Shown piece by piece: positions 1 to 6,876 of a stretch of DNA of 19,787 nt; within the stretch, counting starts at the first letter, position 1, and every line of letters starts with the position of its first letter. The translations under genes and the position numbers were made by a program. This DNA comes from an uncultured bacterium (lineage in GTDB: Bacteria; Planctomycetota; UBA1135; GCA-002686595), in NCBI GenBank assembly GCA_902826945.1, contig CADEGS010000060.1, positions 1 through 19,787 of the forward strand. The letters are read 5' to 3'. Below the pieces are notes generated by a model that was not told the DNA's origin, did not search any database, and saw only the letters and a program-made list of their open reading frames with translations.

Positions 1-579
1 GCGCACGCGGCCGGGACGGAGATCCACACCTGGCAGCTCGCGAAGAGCCTGCAGGCGCGCGGGCACGAGGCGCACGTCTTCGCCGCGGAGAAGGACGTGG
101 GGCGCGCGGACCGCTCGCTCGCGCGGCGGGCGTTCGACGGGATCGGCGTGCACGAGCTCGTGAACAACCTCTACTACGAGGGGTTCCGCGAGACCTGGGA
201 GTGGGCGCCGGCGGAGCGCGCCTTCGGAGCCGTGCTCGACGAGCTGCGGCCCGACGTCGTGCACGTGATGCACCTGCTCTACCTCTCGGTCGGCTGCGTC
301 GAGGAGGCGCGCCGGCGCGGGATCCCGGTGGTCTACACGCTGCACGACTACTGGCTCCAGTGCGCGCGCTTCGGCCAGCGCATCCACGCCGACGGCTCGG
401 TCTGCCACGCGATCGAGCACGCGCGCTGCGGGAGCTGCCTGGCGCGCACGAAGCTGGCGCAGACGCCGCTCGAGCGACGCACCGGGCGCGCGCTGGCGGC
501 GCTGCGGCGGGTGAGCGGGCTCGACCTCGCGCGCGCGGCGCGCGGCGCGGCGCGGCTCCTGCCGTCGGCCGCCCGCTGA
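1..579 (+). pseudogene. Truncated GT-B glycosyltransferase copy (N-terminal half only)
   Basis: The reading frame is open from base 1, so the true start lies upstream of the window. The 192 visible residues align without gaps to residues 13-204 of the complete glycosyltransferase at 4061. They cover the acceptor-side N-terminal Rossmann domain: the AAGTEI stretch, the DVVHVMH strand, the TLHDYW motif and the four-cysteine set. The protein then stops at TGA 577-579. The whole nucleotide-sugar-binding C-terminal domain with its EX7E motif is missing, so catalysis is not expected. Homology to the other copy ends sharply at base 564. The last codons (SAAR) come from unrelated sequence, which points to a deletion or rearrangement junction rather than a point stop. 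Bases 233-476 are identical to 4329-4572. It could still be expressed as a short product, but I read it as a broken or donor copy. Confidence 0.8.
233..476. repeat. 244-bp perfect direct repeat, copy 1
   Basis: These 244 bases are identical to 4329-4572 (offset exactly 4,096). By my count the flanks differ at about 35 of 232 positions on the left and 11 of the roughly 90 homologous positions on the right. The perfect block covers the region coding for the conserved DVVHVMH, TLHDYW and cysteine motifs. Confidence 0.9.
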
Positions 580-686
580 CGCTCTCGCCCTCGCTGGTCG
601 AGAAGCCGGCCGCGCGCGCGGCGGCGCGCACGCTCGAGACGCTGCTCGCCCTCTGGTGGGCGCTCGCCCGGCGCCTGGCCGGCTGA
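580..686 (+). pseudogene. Possible 3' tail of a lost gene fused behind the truncated glycosyltransferase
   Basis: After the stop at 579, the +3 frame continues with codons typical of the window and ends at TGA 684-686. The tail contains SPSLVEKPAARAAART followed by LETLLALWWALARRLAG. It does not match the equivalent part of the complete glycosyltransferase at 4061, and it lacks any start of its own. The simplest reading is the C-terminal end of another gene left behind when a deletion joined it, out of frame, to the glycosyltransferase. I do not recognise the parent family. A chance open stretch in GC-rich DNA is the alternative. Confidence 0.35.
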
Positions 687-696
687 AGGATCCGGA

Positions 697-823
697 ATAG
701 GCGAACCGCCCGGGTCCCGGAGCGCGTCCTTCGCGCCGCCGGTGGACGGGACCGGCCTGGCCATCCGCGCGGGTGGTATGAAGATGTGCGGTCCCGAGGC
801 CCTGGCAGGAAACGAGGTGTCCC
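697..823 (+). promoter_or_regulatory. Leader of the propeller-repeat gene with ribosome binding site
   Basis: This stretch separates the remnant tail from the ATG at 824. GAGGTG at 814-819 is a plausible ribosome binding site 4 bases before the ATG. TATGAA at 777-782 could serve as a -10 element, but I see no convincing -35 at the right distance. The promoter is therefore only suggested. Confidence 0.3.
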
Positions 824-3691
824 ATGACGTTCGCTCGAGTCGCCTGTGCCCTGTGTGTTCTCCTGTGCACGCCGGTCTTTGCGGACGGCGCGGTCGGACG
901 ACGAGCCGGCGGGAGCGAGCTCGCTCCCGAGCGCGCGACGCGGCTCGAGGGGACGGTGCTCGACGAGCGCGGCGTGCCGGCCGAGGGGGCTCTCGTGGTG
1001 ACCAGCGCCGGAGGGAGCGCGGTCACCGATCGCGGCGGCCGTTACCGGCTCGACGTGCGCGTCCCCGCGGGCGCGACGACGCTGCGCGTGACCGCCGTCG
1101 GCTCGGGCGCGGGCAACCGTGCGGCGAGCGCGCTCGTCGCGCTCGGCGCGGACCGGCCGGCAGCGCTCGACCCGCTGCGGCTCGCCGCGGGCGCCGCTCC
1201 CTCGCCCGCATGGCTGCCGACCTTCGGTGGAGGCCTGGGCCTGGACGGCGAGGCGCGGGCCATGGTCGTCTGGGACGACGGAACGGGCCCGGCTCTCTAC
1301 GTCGGCGGCCAGTTCTTCCACGCCGGTGGCGTCTCGGCGCCCGCCATCGCGCGCTGGGACGGCCGCGCGTGGAGCGACGTGGGTGGAGGCACGAGCAGCA
1401 TGAGCTCCGCTCCGGCCACGGTGCTGGCCCTGGTCGTGCACGACGACGGAAGCGGCGAGGCGCTGTACGCCGGCGGGACGTTCCAGATGGCCGGAGGCCT
1501 CCCCGCGCCGCGCATCGCGAGGTGGGACGGCTCGAGCTGGTCGGACGTCGGGGGCGGCATGAGCGGCGGAGGGGCGTTCGGGGCGACGGTCTACGCCCTG
1601 TGCGTGTACGACGACGGAGCCGGCCCCGCGCTGTACGCGAGCGGGAGCTTCACGATCGCCGGCGGAGAGCCGGCGCCGTTGATCGCGAAGTGGGACGGCG
1701 CGGCCTGGTCGGACGTCGGGGGCGGGCTCACCGGCCTCGACGCGCGCGTGATGCTCGTGCACGACGACGGGAGCGGCCCGGCCCTCTACGTCGGAGGACC
1801 GTTCTCGAGCGCGGGAGGAGCTCCCATCGTCTCGCTGGCGCGCTGGGACGGCGCGCAGTGGACGGGGCTCGGTGCCTCGCCGACGGTCTACGCCCTGCAG
1901 GTCTTCGACGCCGGCGACGGGCCGCAGCTCCACGTGGGAGGCAGCTTCCTCGACATGGACGGCGTCGCCGTCAACCGCGTCGCTCGCTGGGACGGCGCGC
2001 AATGGAGCCCGGTGGGGGACGCGTCGCACAACGGCGTGAACGACCCCGTGTACTCCCTGCTCGTGCACGACGACGGCTCGGGTCCGGCCCTCTTCGTGGC
2101 GGGTGATTTCAACGCCAGCGGTTCGCAGGGCCTCGGCAACGTCGCGAGGTGGGACGGCACGAGCTGGAGCCACGTCGGAGACACCTACTACGGAGCCCGG
2201 TGCATGGCCGTCTTCGACGACGGCGACGGACCCGCGCTCCACGTCGGAGGGCAGTTCGGCACGATCGCGAGCGCGGGCAGCCCCCGCCTGGGAGTCAACT
2301 ACATCGCGAGATACCGAGGCGCGCAGTGGGCGCCGCTCGGCGAGGGGCTGGACAACGAGGTCCTGGCCCTGGCCGTCTACGACGACGGCGGCGGGCCGGC
2401 GCTCTACGCCACGGGCGAGTTCACCAACGCCGGCGAGGACCTGCTGGAGCGGATCGCCAGGTGGGACGGGTCGAGCTGGTCGCAAGTCGGGAACGGCCTG
2501 TCGAGGACGGGCCGCGCGCTCGCCGTCTGGGACGACGGGAACGGTCCGGCGCTGTACGTGGCCGGCGACCTGCGGACCGTCCAGGGCGATCCCGGGAACG
2601 GTGTCCTGCGCTGGGACGGGACGAGCTTTGCGGCGCTCGGCGGCGGGCTCACTTTCGGGGTCCACGCCCTGACGGTGTTCGACGACGGGAACGGACCGGC
2701 GCTCTACGCCGGGGGGAACTTCCAGACCGCCGACGGCGCGAGCGCGAATCGCGTCGCGCGCTGGAACGGCCGCGCGTGGACCCCGCTCGGGAGCGGCGTG
2801 GGCCCCCTCGGCGTCCGCTCGCTCCTGGCGTGGGACGACGGCGGCGGGGAGGACCTCTACGTCGGCGGCTTCTTCCACACCGCCGGCGGAGCTCCGGCCG
2901 AGCGCATCGCGCGCTGGGACGGCTCGTCCTGGTCGAGCCTGGGCAGCGGCATGGACAGCTACGTCTACGCCCTGGCCGCGTACGACGACGGGAGCGGTCC
3001 GGCGCTGGTCGCCGGCGGCTACTTCACGACGGCGGGGGGCCAGCCCGCCAATCTCGTCGCACGCTGGGACGGCGCGGCGTGGTCGCCGCTCGGGAGCGGC
3101 TTTCCGGGCGCAGGCCAGGTCCACTCCCTGGCGACATTCGACGACGGCAGCGGCGCGCTGCTCTACGCTGGCGGGACGTTCAGCGTGGGCGGCGGCTCCG
3201 GCGTCGATCGGATCGCGCGCTGGGACGGCTCGTCGTGGTCGTCCCTGGGGAGCGGGGTCGGCGGCGAGAGCGAAGGGCTCGGGCTGCGGGGTGTCTTCGC
3301 CCTGGCCATCCACGACGAGGGTGCGGGACCAGCGTTGTTCGCCGGGGGCTCCTTCGCCGGCATCCCCGACTCCGGCGACAGCCCCGTCGGGAAGTGGGGG
3401 AGCCTCGACGCGACCGCTCCCGCGATCCAGTGCCCGGCGCAGGTCGTCGCGATCGAGGACGGTGGGGGGCCCGGCCGCGTCGTCTCCTTCTCCGTGACGG
3501 CCGCCGACGCCGTGGACGCGGCCCCCGTCGTGGTCAGCATCCCGCCCTCGGGGAGCGTCTTCCCGCGCGGCACGACGATGGTGACGTGCGTCGCGACCGA
3601 CGCGTCCGGCAACCAGGCCACGTGCCAGTTCCCGGTCACCGTGCGCTCGAAGATGGCGCTGCGGAAGGACCAGGTCCCCGCGGGCGATTGA
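824..3691 (+). CDS. Secreted multi-repeat propeller-like surface protein with HYR-like C-terminus
   Basis: A 955-residue protein. Residues 1 to about 20 form a signal peptide (hydrophobic core ACALCVLLCTPVFA). Residues about 41-120 resemble a CarboxypepD_reg-like beta-sandwich (LEGTVLDERGVPAEGA, DRGGRYRL). Residues about 146-864 hold 14 units of about 51 residues, each with a DDGxGPALYxGGxF strand and an [IV]ARWDGxxWxxLGxG strand. Fourteen units would suit two seven-bladed propellers, which is an inference. Residues about 866-940 resemble a HYR domain (APxIxCP, DASGNxATCxFPVTV). I see no catalytic motif, dockerin, PEP-CTERM or sortase signal; the end is a short charged tail. The start is fixed by a Shine-Dalgarno-like GAGGTG at 814-819 and the signal peptide. 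Such proteins are presumed cell-surface or extracellular. The gene sits alone between two glycosyltransferase copies, with a strong hairpin just after its stop. Confidence 0.85.
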   Translation: MTFARVACALCVLLCTPVFADGAVGRRAGGSELAPERATRLEGTVLDERGVPAEGALVVTSAGGSAVTDRGGRYRLDVRVPAGATTLRVTAVGSGAGNRAASALVALGADRPAALDPLRLAAGAAPSPAWLPTFGGGLGLDGEARAMVVWDDGTGPALYVGGQFFHAGGVSAPAIARWDGRAWSDVGGGTSSMSSAPATVLALVVHDDGSGEALYAGGTFQMAGGLPAPRIARWDGSSWSDVGGGMSGGGAFGATVYALCVYDDGAGPALYASGSFTIAGGEPAPLIAKWDGAAWSDVGGGLTGLDARVMLVHDDGSGPALYVGGPFSSAGGAPIVSLARWDGAQWTGLGASPTVYALQVFDAGDGPQLHVGGSFLDMDGVAVNRVARWDGAQWSPVGDASHNGVNDPVYSLLVHDDGSGPALFVAGDFNASGSQGLGNVARWDGTSWSHVGDTYYGARCMAVFDDGDGPALHVGGQFGTIASAGSPRLGVNYIARYRGAQWAPLGEGLDNEVLALAVYDDGGGPALYATGEFTNAGEDLLERIARWDGSSWSQVGNGLSRTGRALAVWDDGNGPALYVAGDLRTVQGDPGNGVLRWDGTSFAALGGGLTFGVHALTVFDDGNGPALYAGGNFQTADGASANRVARWNGRAWTPLGSGVGPLGVRSLLAWDDGGGEDLYVGGFFHTAGGAPAERIARWDGSSWSSLGSGMDSYVYALAAYDDGSGPALVAGGYFTTAGGQPANLVARWDGAAWSPLGSGFPGAGQVHSLATFDDGSGALLYAGGTFSVGGGSGVDRIARWDGSSWSSLGSGVGGESEGLGLRGVFALAIHDEGAGPALFAGGSFAGIPDSGDSPVGKWGSLDATAPAIQCPAQVVAIEDGGGPGRVVSFSVTAADAVDAAPVVVSIPPSGSVFPRGTTMVTCVATDASGNQATCQFPVTVRSKMALRKDQVPAGD

Positions 3692-3696
3692 GGCAC

Positions 3697-3738
3697 GCGG
3701 TCCGAGGATCCTCGCGCAGCGCGAGGATCCTCGACCGA
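3697..3738. terminator. Strong hairpin made of two copies of a 12-bp palindrome
   Basis: Two arms of 15 bp (3703-3717 and 3719-3733) are perfect reverse complements around a single A at 3718. A further G-C rich pairing, 3698-3700 with 3735-3737, lies beyond a small internal loop. Each arm contains the 12-bp perfect palindrome CGAGGATCCTCG (3703-3714 and 3722-3733; centres 19 bp apart). It begins 6 to 12 bases after the stop of the propeller gene, so an RNA terminator or mRNA-end hairpin is likely. There is no T-tract. The nested symmetry also fits a protein-binding site with two dimer sites. Confidence 0.6.
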
Positions 3739-4060
3739 ACCGCTCCCGCGAGCTCGGCGCACCGCGACCAGCACCGAGGGGCTGGCGAGACAGGCGTTGG
3801 CGAGCTCGTCGAGGATCGAGCCCCTGGGCGAGGCCGGCGAATGCCGGTGGGGGGGGCGGGGTGCTTCGGCGTGGGATCGGGGCGGAGCCGTCCGGGGATC
3901 CGGCTCGCCGGCTCCCGCGCCGAGACGACCGGCGGTGCCCGGCGTGCGTCGCGCTCCGGAGGCCGCAGCAAGCACCCGAGCCGTCCTCTCGAGGTCCCTG
4001 GGCACCTCGGGGAACGACGGAGTCGATGTACCCTTCCCGACTCCAGGACCGCCCTCCCCG
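3739..4060. other. Intergenic stretch, no gene seen
   Basis: These 322 bases lie between the hairpin and the ATG of the first complete glycosyltransferase. The frame is open back to an ATG at 3797. However, that extension (rich in Gly, Ala, Pro, Arg) precedes the MRALLVSHDF stretch, which is the normal beginning of this family. I therefore treat it as untranslated leader. A TACCCT at 4029-4034 could be a -10 element, without a recognisable -35. The region probably carries the operon promoter. Confidence 0.4.
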
Positions 4061-5482
4061 ATGCGCGCCCTCTTGGTCTCCCACGACTTCCTGCCGCGGC
4101 ACGCGGCCGGCACCGAGATCCAGACCTGGCAGCTCGCCAAGGGCCTGCAGGCGCGCGGCCACGAGGTGCAGGTCTTCACGACCGAGAAGGACGTGGCGCG
4201 GCCGGACCGCTCGCTCGTGCGGAGGACGTTCGACGGGATCCCCGTGCACGAGCTCGTGAACAACCTGTTCTACGCGGACTTCCGCGAGAGCTGGGAGTGG
4301 GCGCCGGCCGAGCACGCCCTGGGCGCGCTGCTCGACGAGCTGCGGCCCGACGTCGTGCACGTGATGCACCTGCTCTACCTCTCGGTCGGCTGCGTCGAGG
4401 AGGCGCGCCGGCGCGGGATCCCGGTGGTCTACACGCTGCACGACTACTGGCTCCAGTGCGCGCGCTTCGGCCAGCGCATCCACGCCGACGGCTCGGTCTG
4501 CCACGCGATCGAGCACGCGCGCTGCGGGAGCTGCCTGGCGCGCACGAAGCTGGCGCAGACGCCGCTCGAGCGGCGCGCGGGGCGCGCCCTGGCGGCCCTG
4601 CGGCGCGTCAGCGGGATCGACCTCGTGGGCGCGGCGCGCGCCGCGGCGCGGCTCCTGCCGGCCCGGGCTCCGAAGCCCGTCGAGCCCGAGACTCGCGCGC
4701 GCTTCGCGGCCCTCATGGCCGAGCGCGACCGCGAGCTGCGCGCGCGGCTGGTCCCCGCCGTGCACGCCTTCCTGGCGCCCAGCCGCTTCCTGCTCGAGGC
4801 CTTCCGAGCGTGGGGCATCCCCGCCGAGAAGCTGCGCCACGAGCCCTACGGGATCGACCTCGCGCCCTTCGCGGCGCTCCAGCGGCGGCCCGCCGCGCGG
4901 CCGCGCGTGCGCTTCCTCGGCACCTTCGCGCCGCACAAGGCGCCGCACCTCGTGCTCGAGGCCTGGGAGCGCCTGGCGCCGGAGCTGCGCGCACGCGCCG
5001 AGCTGTGGCTGCACGGCTCGCGCGCGCACTTCCCCGACTACGTCGCGCGCTGCCAGCGCCTGGCCGAGCGCGTCGGCGCGCGCGACGGCGGCGAGGTGGC
5101 GCGCGAGCGCGTGCCGGCGCTCCTCGCCGAGACCGAGCTGCTCGTCGTGCCGAGCGTGTGGTTCGAGAACTCGCCGCTCGTGATCCACGAGGCGCTGGCC
5201 GCGCGCACGCCGCTCCTCGTCTCCGACTTCGGCGGCATGGCGGAGCTCGTCACGCCCGGCCGCGACGGCTGGCGCTTCGCCGTCGGCGACGCCGCCGCGC
5301 TGGCGCGCGCGCTCGAGCGGGCGCTCGAGGATCCCGCGGCGCTCGCCGCGCTGCCCTTCGACGGCGTGCGCCCGCGCGACCTGGGCGAGGCGGCCGAGGC
5401 GGCCGAGCGGCTCTACCGCGAGGCGCTGGAGGCGGACGGCGCCGCCGCCGGCGCCGCGCGCAGCGGAGGCGGGCGCGCGTGA
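4061..5482 (+). CDS. GT-B fold glycosyltransferase (GT4-like), complete copy
   Basis: A 473-residue retaining-type GT-B glycosyltransferase, presumed to transfer a sugar from an activated donor to a surface glycan at the cytoplasmic side. The N-terminal domain (residues 1 to about 200) begins MRALLVSHDF and carries HAAGTEI, DVVHVMH and TLHDYW. Four cysteines (133, 147, 155, 158) follow TLHD and may bind metal. The C-terminal domain (about 275-465) has the FLGTFAPHKAPH strand and an EX7E motif (E369 and E377 in ENSPLVIHE). The start at 4061 fits the family beginning; no good ribosome binding site precedes it. The stop overlaps the next gene's GTG by 4 bases, so it heads a three-gene operon. 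Bases 4329-4572 are identical to the truncated copy at 233-476. Donor and acceptor are unknown. Confidence 0.88.
   Translation: MRALLVSHDFLPRHAAGTEIQTWQLAKGLQARGHEVQVFTTEKDVARPDRSLVRRTFDGIPVHELVNNLFYADFRESWEWAPAEHALGALLDELRPDVVHVMHLLYLSVGCVEEARRRGIPVVYTLHDYWLQCARFGQRIHADGSVCHAIEHARCGSCLARTKLAQTPLERRAGRALAALRRVSGIDLVGAARAAARLLPARAPKPVEPETRARFAALMAERDRELRARLVPAVHAFLAPSRFLLEAFRAWGIPAEKLRHEPYGIDLAPFAALQRRPAARPRVRFLGTFAPHKAPHLVLEAWERLAPELRARAELWLHGSRAHFPDYVARCQRLAERVGARDGGEVARERVPALLAETELLVVPSVWFENSPLVIHEALAARTPLLVSDFGGMAELVTPGRDGWRFAVGDAAALARALERALEDPAALAALPFDGVRPRDLGEAAEAAERLYREALEADGAAAGAARSGGGRA
4329..4572. repeat. 244-bp perfect direct repeat, copy 2
   Basis: Identical partner of 233-476 inside the complete glycosyltransferase gene. 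Looser homology extends from 4097 to 4660 with no insertions or deletions. Recombination between the two copies would remove 4,096 bp containing the propeller-repeat gene. Confidence 0.9.
5465..5469 (+). promoter_or_regulatory. Ribosome binding site fixing the GTG start at 5479
   Basis: GGAGG lies 9 bases before GTG 5479, inside the end of the upstream gene. Together with the family-typical beginning MKVLLVAHGYPPE it supports GTG rather than any upstream in-frame codon. Confidence 0.6.
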
Positions 5483-6876
5483 AGGTCCTGCTCGTCGCGC
5501 ACGGCTACCCGCCCGAGCTCGTCGGCGGCACGGAGAAGGCGGTGCAGGGCCTCGCGCACGCGCTGGTCGGGCTCGGCCACGAGGTCGTCGTCGTCGCGGG
5601 CTCGATGCAGTACGAGCAGGGCTTCCGCACCTCGGAGGCCGAGGACGCGCTCGCGGACGGGAGGCGCGTGCGCGTGCGGCGCATCCACCGCGCCGACCTC
5701 TACTTCGACCACTGGCAGAAGAGCGCGTCCGCGCGCGTGGCGCGCGCCTTCCGCGCGCTCGTCGCCGAGGAGCGACCCGACGTCGTCCACGTGCACCACT
5801 GGATCCGGCTCACGCGCGACCTCGTCGCGGTCGCCGCGCGCGAGCGCGTGCCCGCCGTCGTCACGCTGCACGACCTGTGGACGACGTGCCTGATCGCCTT
5901 CCGCGTGCGCCCGGGCGCGGCCGAGTTCTGCGAGGCGCCGCTGGCCGCCTCGCCCTGCCTCGCCTGCGCCGGCTCGCTCGCGCCGCGCACGCCGTGGGTG
6001 CCGGCCGAGGAGCAGCGCCTGGCGCTCGCCCGGCACAGGGCGGACGTCGTGCGCGAGCTCCTGCTGGCGCGCGCCGTCGTCGTGCCGAGCCGGGCGCACG
6101 CGCACACCGTGGCGCGCTTCCTCGGGCTCGACGAGGAGCGGCTCGCGCTGCGCGTCGTGCCGCACGGTCGCGCGCTCGCGCTGGCGCGCGCCCCCGCGCC
6201 GCCGCCGCCCGGGCCCGGGCGCCCGCTCGTGCTCGCGGCGTGGGGGCACGTGCACCCGCTCAAGGGCACCGACCTCCTGCTCGACGCGCTGCGCCGCGCG
6301 GGGCCCGGGATCGCGCTCGAGATCGCCGGCGGCGAGCCCGACGCGGCCTTCGCCGCGCGCGTGAAGGACGCGGCGCGCGACCTCGCCGTGCGCTTCCACG
6401 GGCCGTTCGACGCCGACGCGCTCGACCGCCACCCGCTCGCGCGCGCGCACGCGATGGTCAGCGCCACGCGCGCCGAGGAGTCGTGGGGGCTCGTCGTCGA
6501 CGAGGCGGCTGCGCTCGGCCTGCCGATGGTGCTGCCGCGCTCGGGCGCCTTTCCCGAGCGGCTGCGCGAGGGCGAGGGCGCGCTCTTCGTCGCGCCGCGC
6601 GACCCCGCGGCGCTGGCGGCCGCGCTCGTGCGCCTGCGCGACGAGCCGGGGCTCGTGGCATCCCTGCGCGAGCGTCTGCCCGCGGCGGCCGCGCTCGCGC
6701 CCGCGCCGCGCGCGCACGCCGAGCGCCTGCTCGCGCTCTACGAGGAGGCGCGCCGCGCCGGCCCGCCGGATGCGCCCGACGAGCCGTGGTGGGAAGCGAC
6801 GCTGCGGCTGCGCGCGGAGGAGGCCTGGGACGCGAGCCTGGCGCGCGCCAGCGCCGAGGAGCTGGGCTTCGCGTGA
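5479..6876 (+). CDS. GT-B fold glycosyltransferase, second gene of operon
   Basis: A 465-residue GT4-like glycosyltransferase. The N-terminal domain begins MKVLLVAHGYPPE, with GGTEKAVQ for acceptor-side phosphate or backbone contacts, DVVHVHHW and TLHDLW. The four-cysteine set recurs (137, 151, 160, 163). The C-terminal domain has LAAWGHVHPLKGTD and an EX7E motif (E334, E342 in EESWGLVVDE). A charged C-terminal extension (residues about 430-465, DEPWWEATLRL) is not seen in the two sister genes and may contact a partner. The GTG start overlaps the upstream TGA (GTGA) and the stop overlaps the next GTG the same way, so the three genes are translationally coupled. It is distinct in sequence from the other two, so it probably adds a different sugar or linkage. 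The substrate is unknown. Confidence 0.87.
   Translation: MKVLLVAHGYPPELVGGTEKAVQGLAHALVGLGHEVVVVAGSMQYEQGFRTSEAEDALADGRRVRVRRIHRADLYFDHWQKSASARVARAFRALVAEERPDVVHVHHWIRLTRDLVAVAARERVPAVVTLHDLWTTCLIAFRVRPGAAEFCEAPLAASPCLACAGSLAPRTPWVPAEEQRLALARHRADVVRELLLARAVVVPSRAHAHTVARFLGLDEERLALRVVPHGRALALARAPAPPPPGPGRPLVLAAWGHVHPLKGTDLLLDALRRAGPGIALEIAGGEPDAAFAARVKDAARDLAVRFHGPFDADALDRHPLARAHAMVSATRAEESWGLVVDEAAALGLPMVLPRSGAFPERLREGEGALFVAPRDPAALAAALVRLRDEPGLVASLRERLPAAAALAPAPRAHAERLLALYEEARRAGPPDAPDEPWWEATLRLRAEEAWDASLARASAEELGFA

Noticed and set aside
742..2106. Long open frame overlapping the propeller gene in +1
   Set aside because: Arg-rich shadow without signal or domain; the 824-3691 frame has a signal peptide, regular repeats and a ribosome binding site.
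3797..4060. N-terminal extension of the glycosyltransferase at 4061
   Set aside because: Low-complexity sequence ahead of the family-typical MRALLVSHDF start, with no ribosome binding site at 3797.
3163..4263. Minus-strand open frame across the propeller gene end and the intergenic stretch
   Set aside because: It overlaps two well-supported genes, and its composition is that of a reverse-strand shadow. A weakly protein-like part over 3700-3830 was not enough to call a gene.
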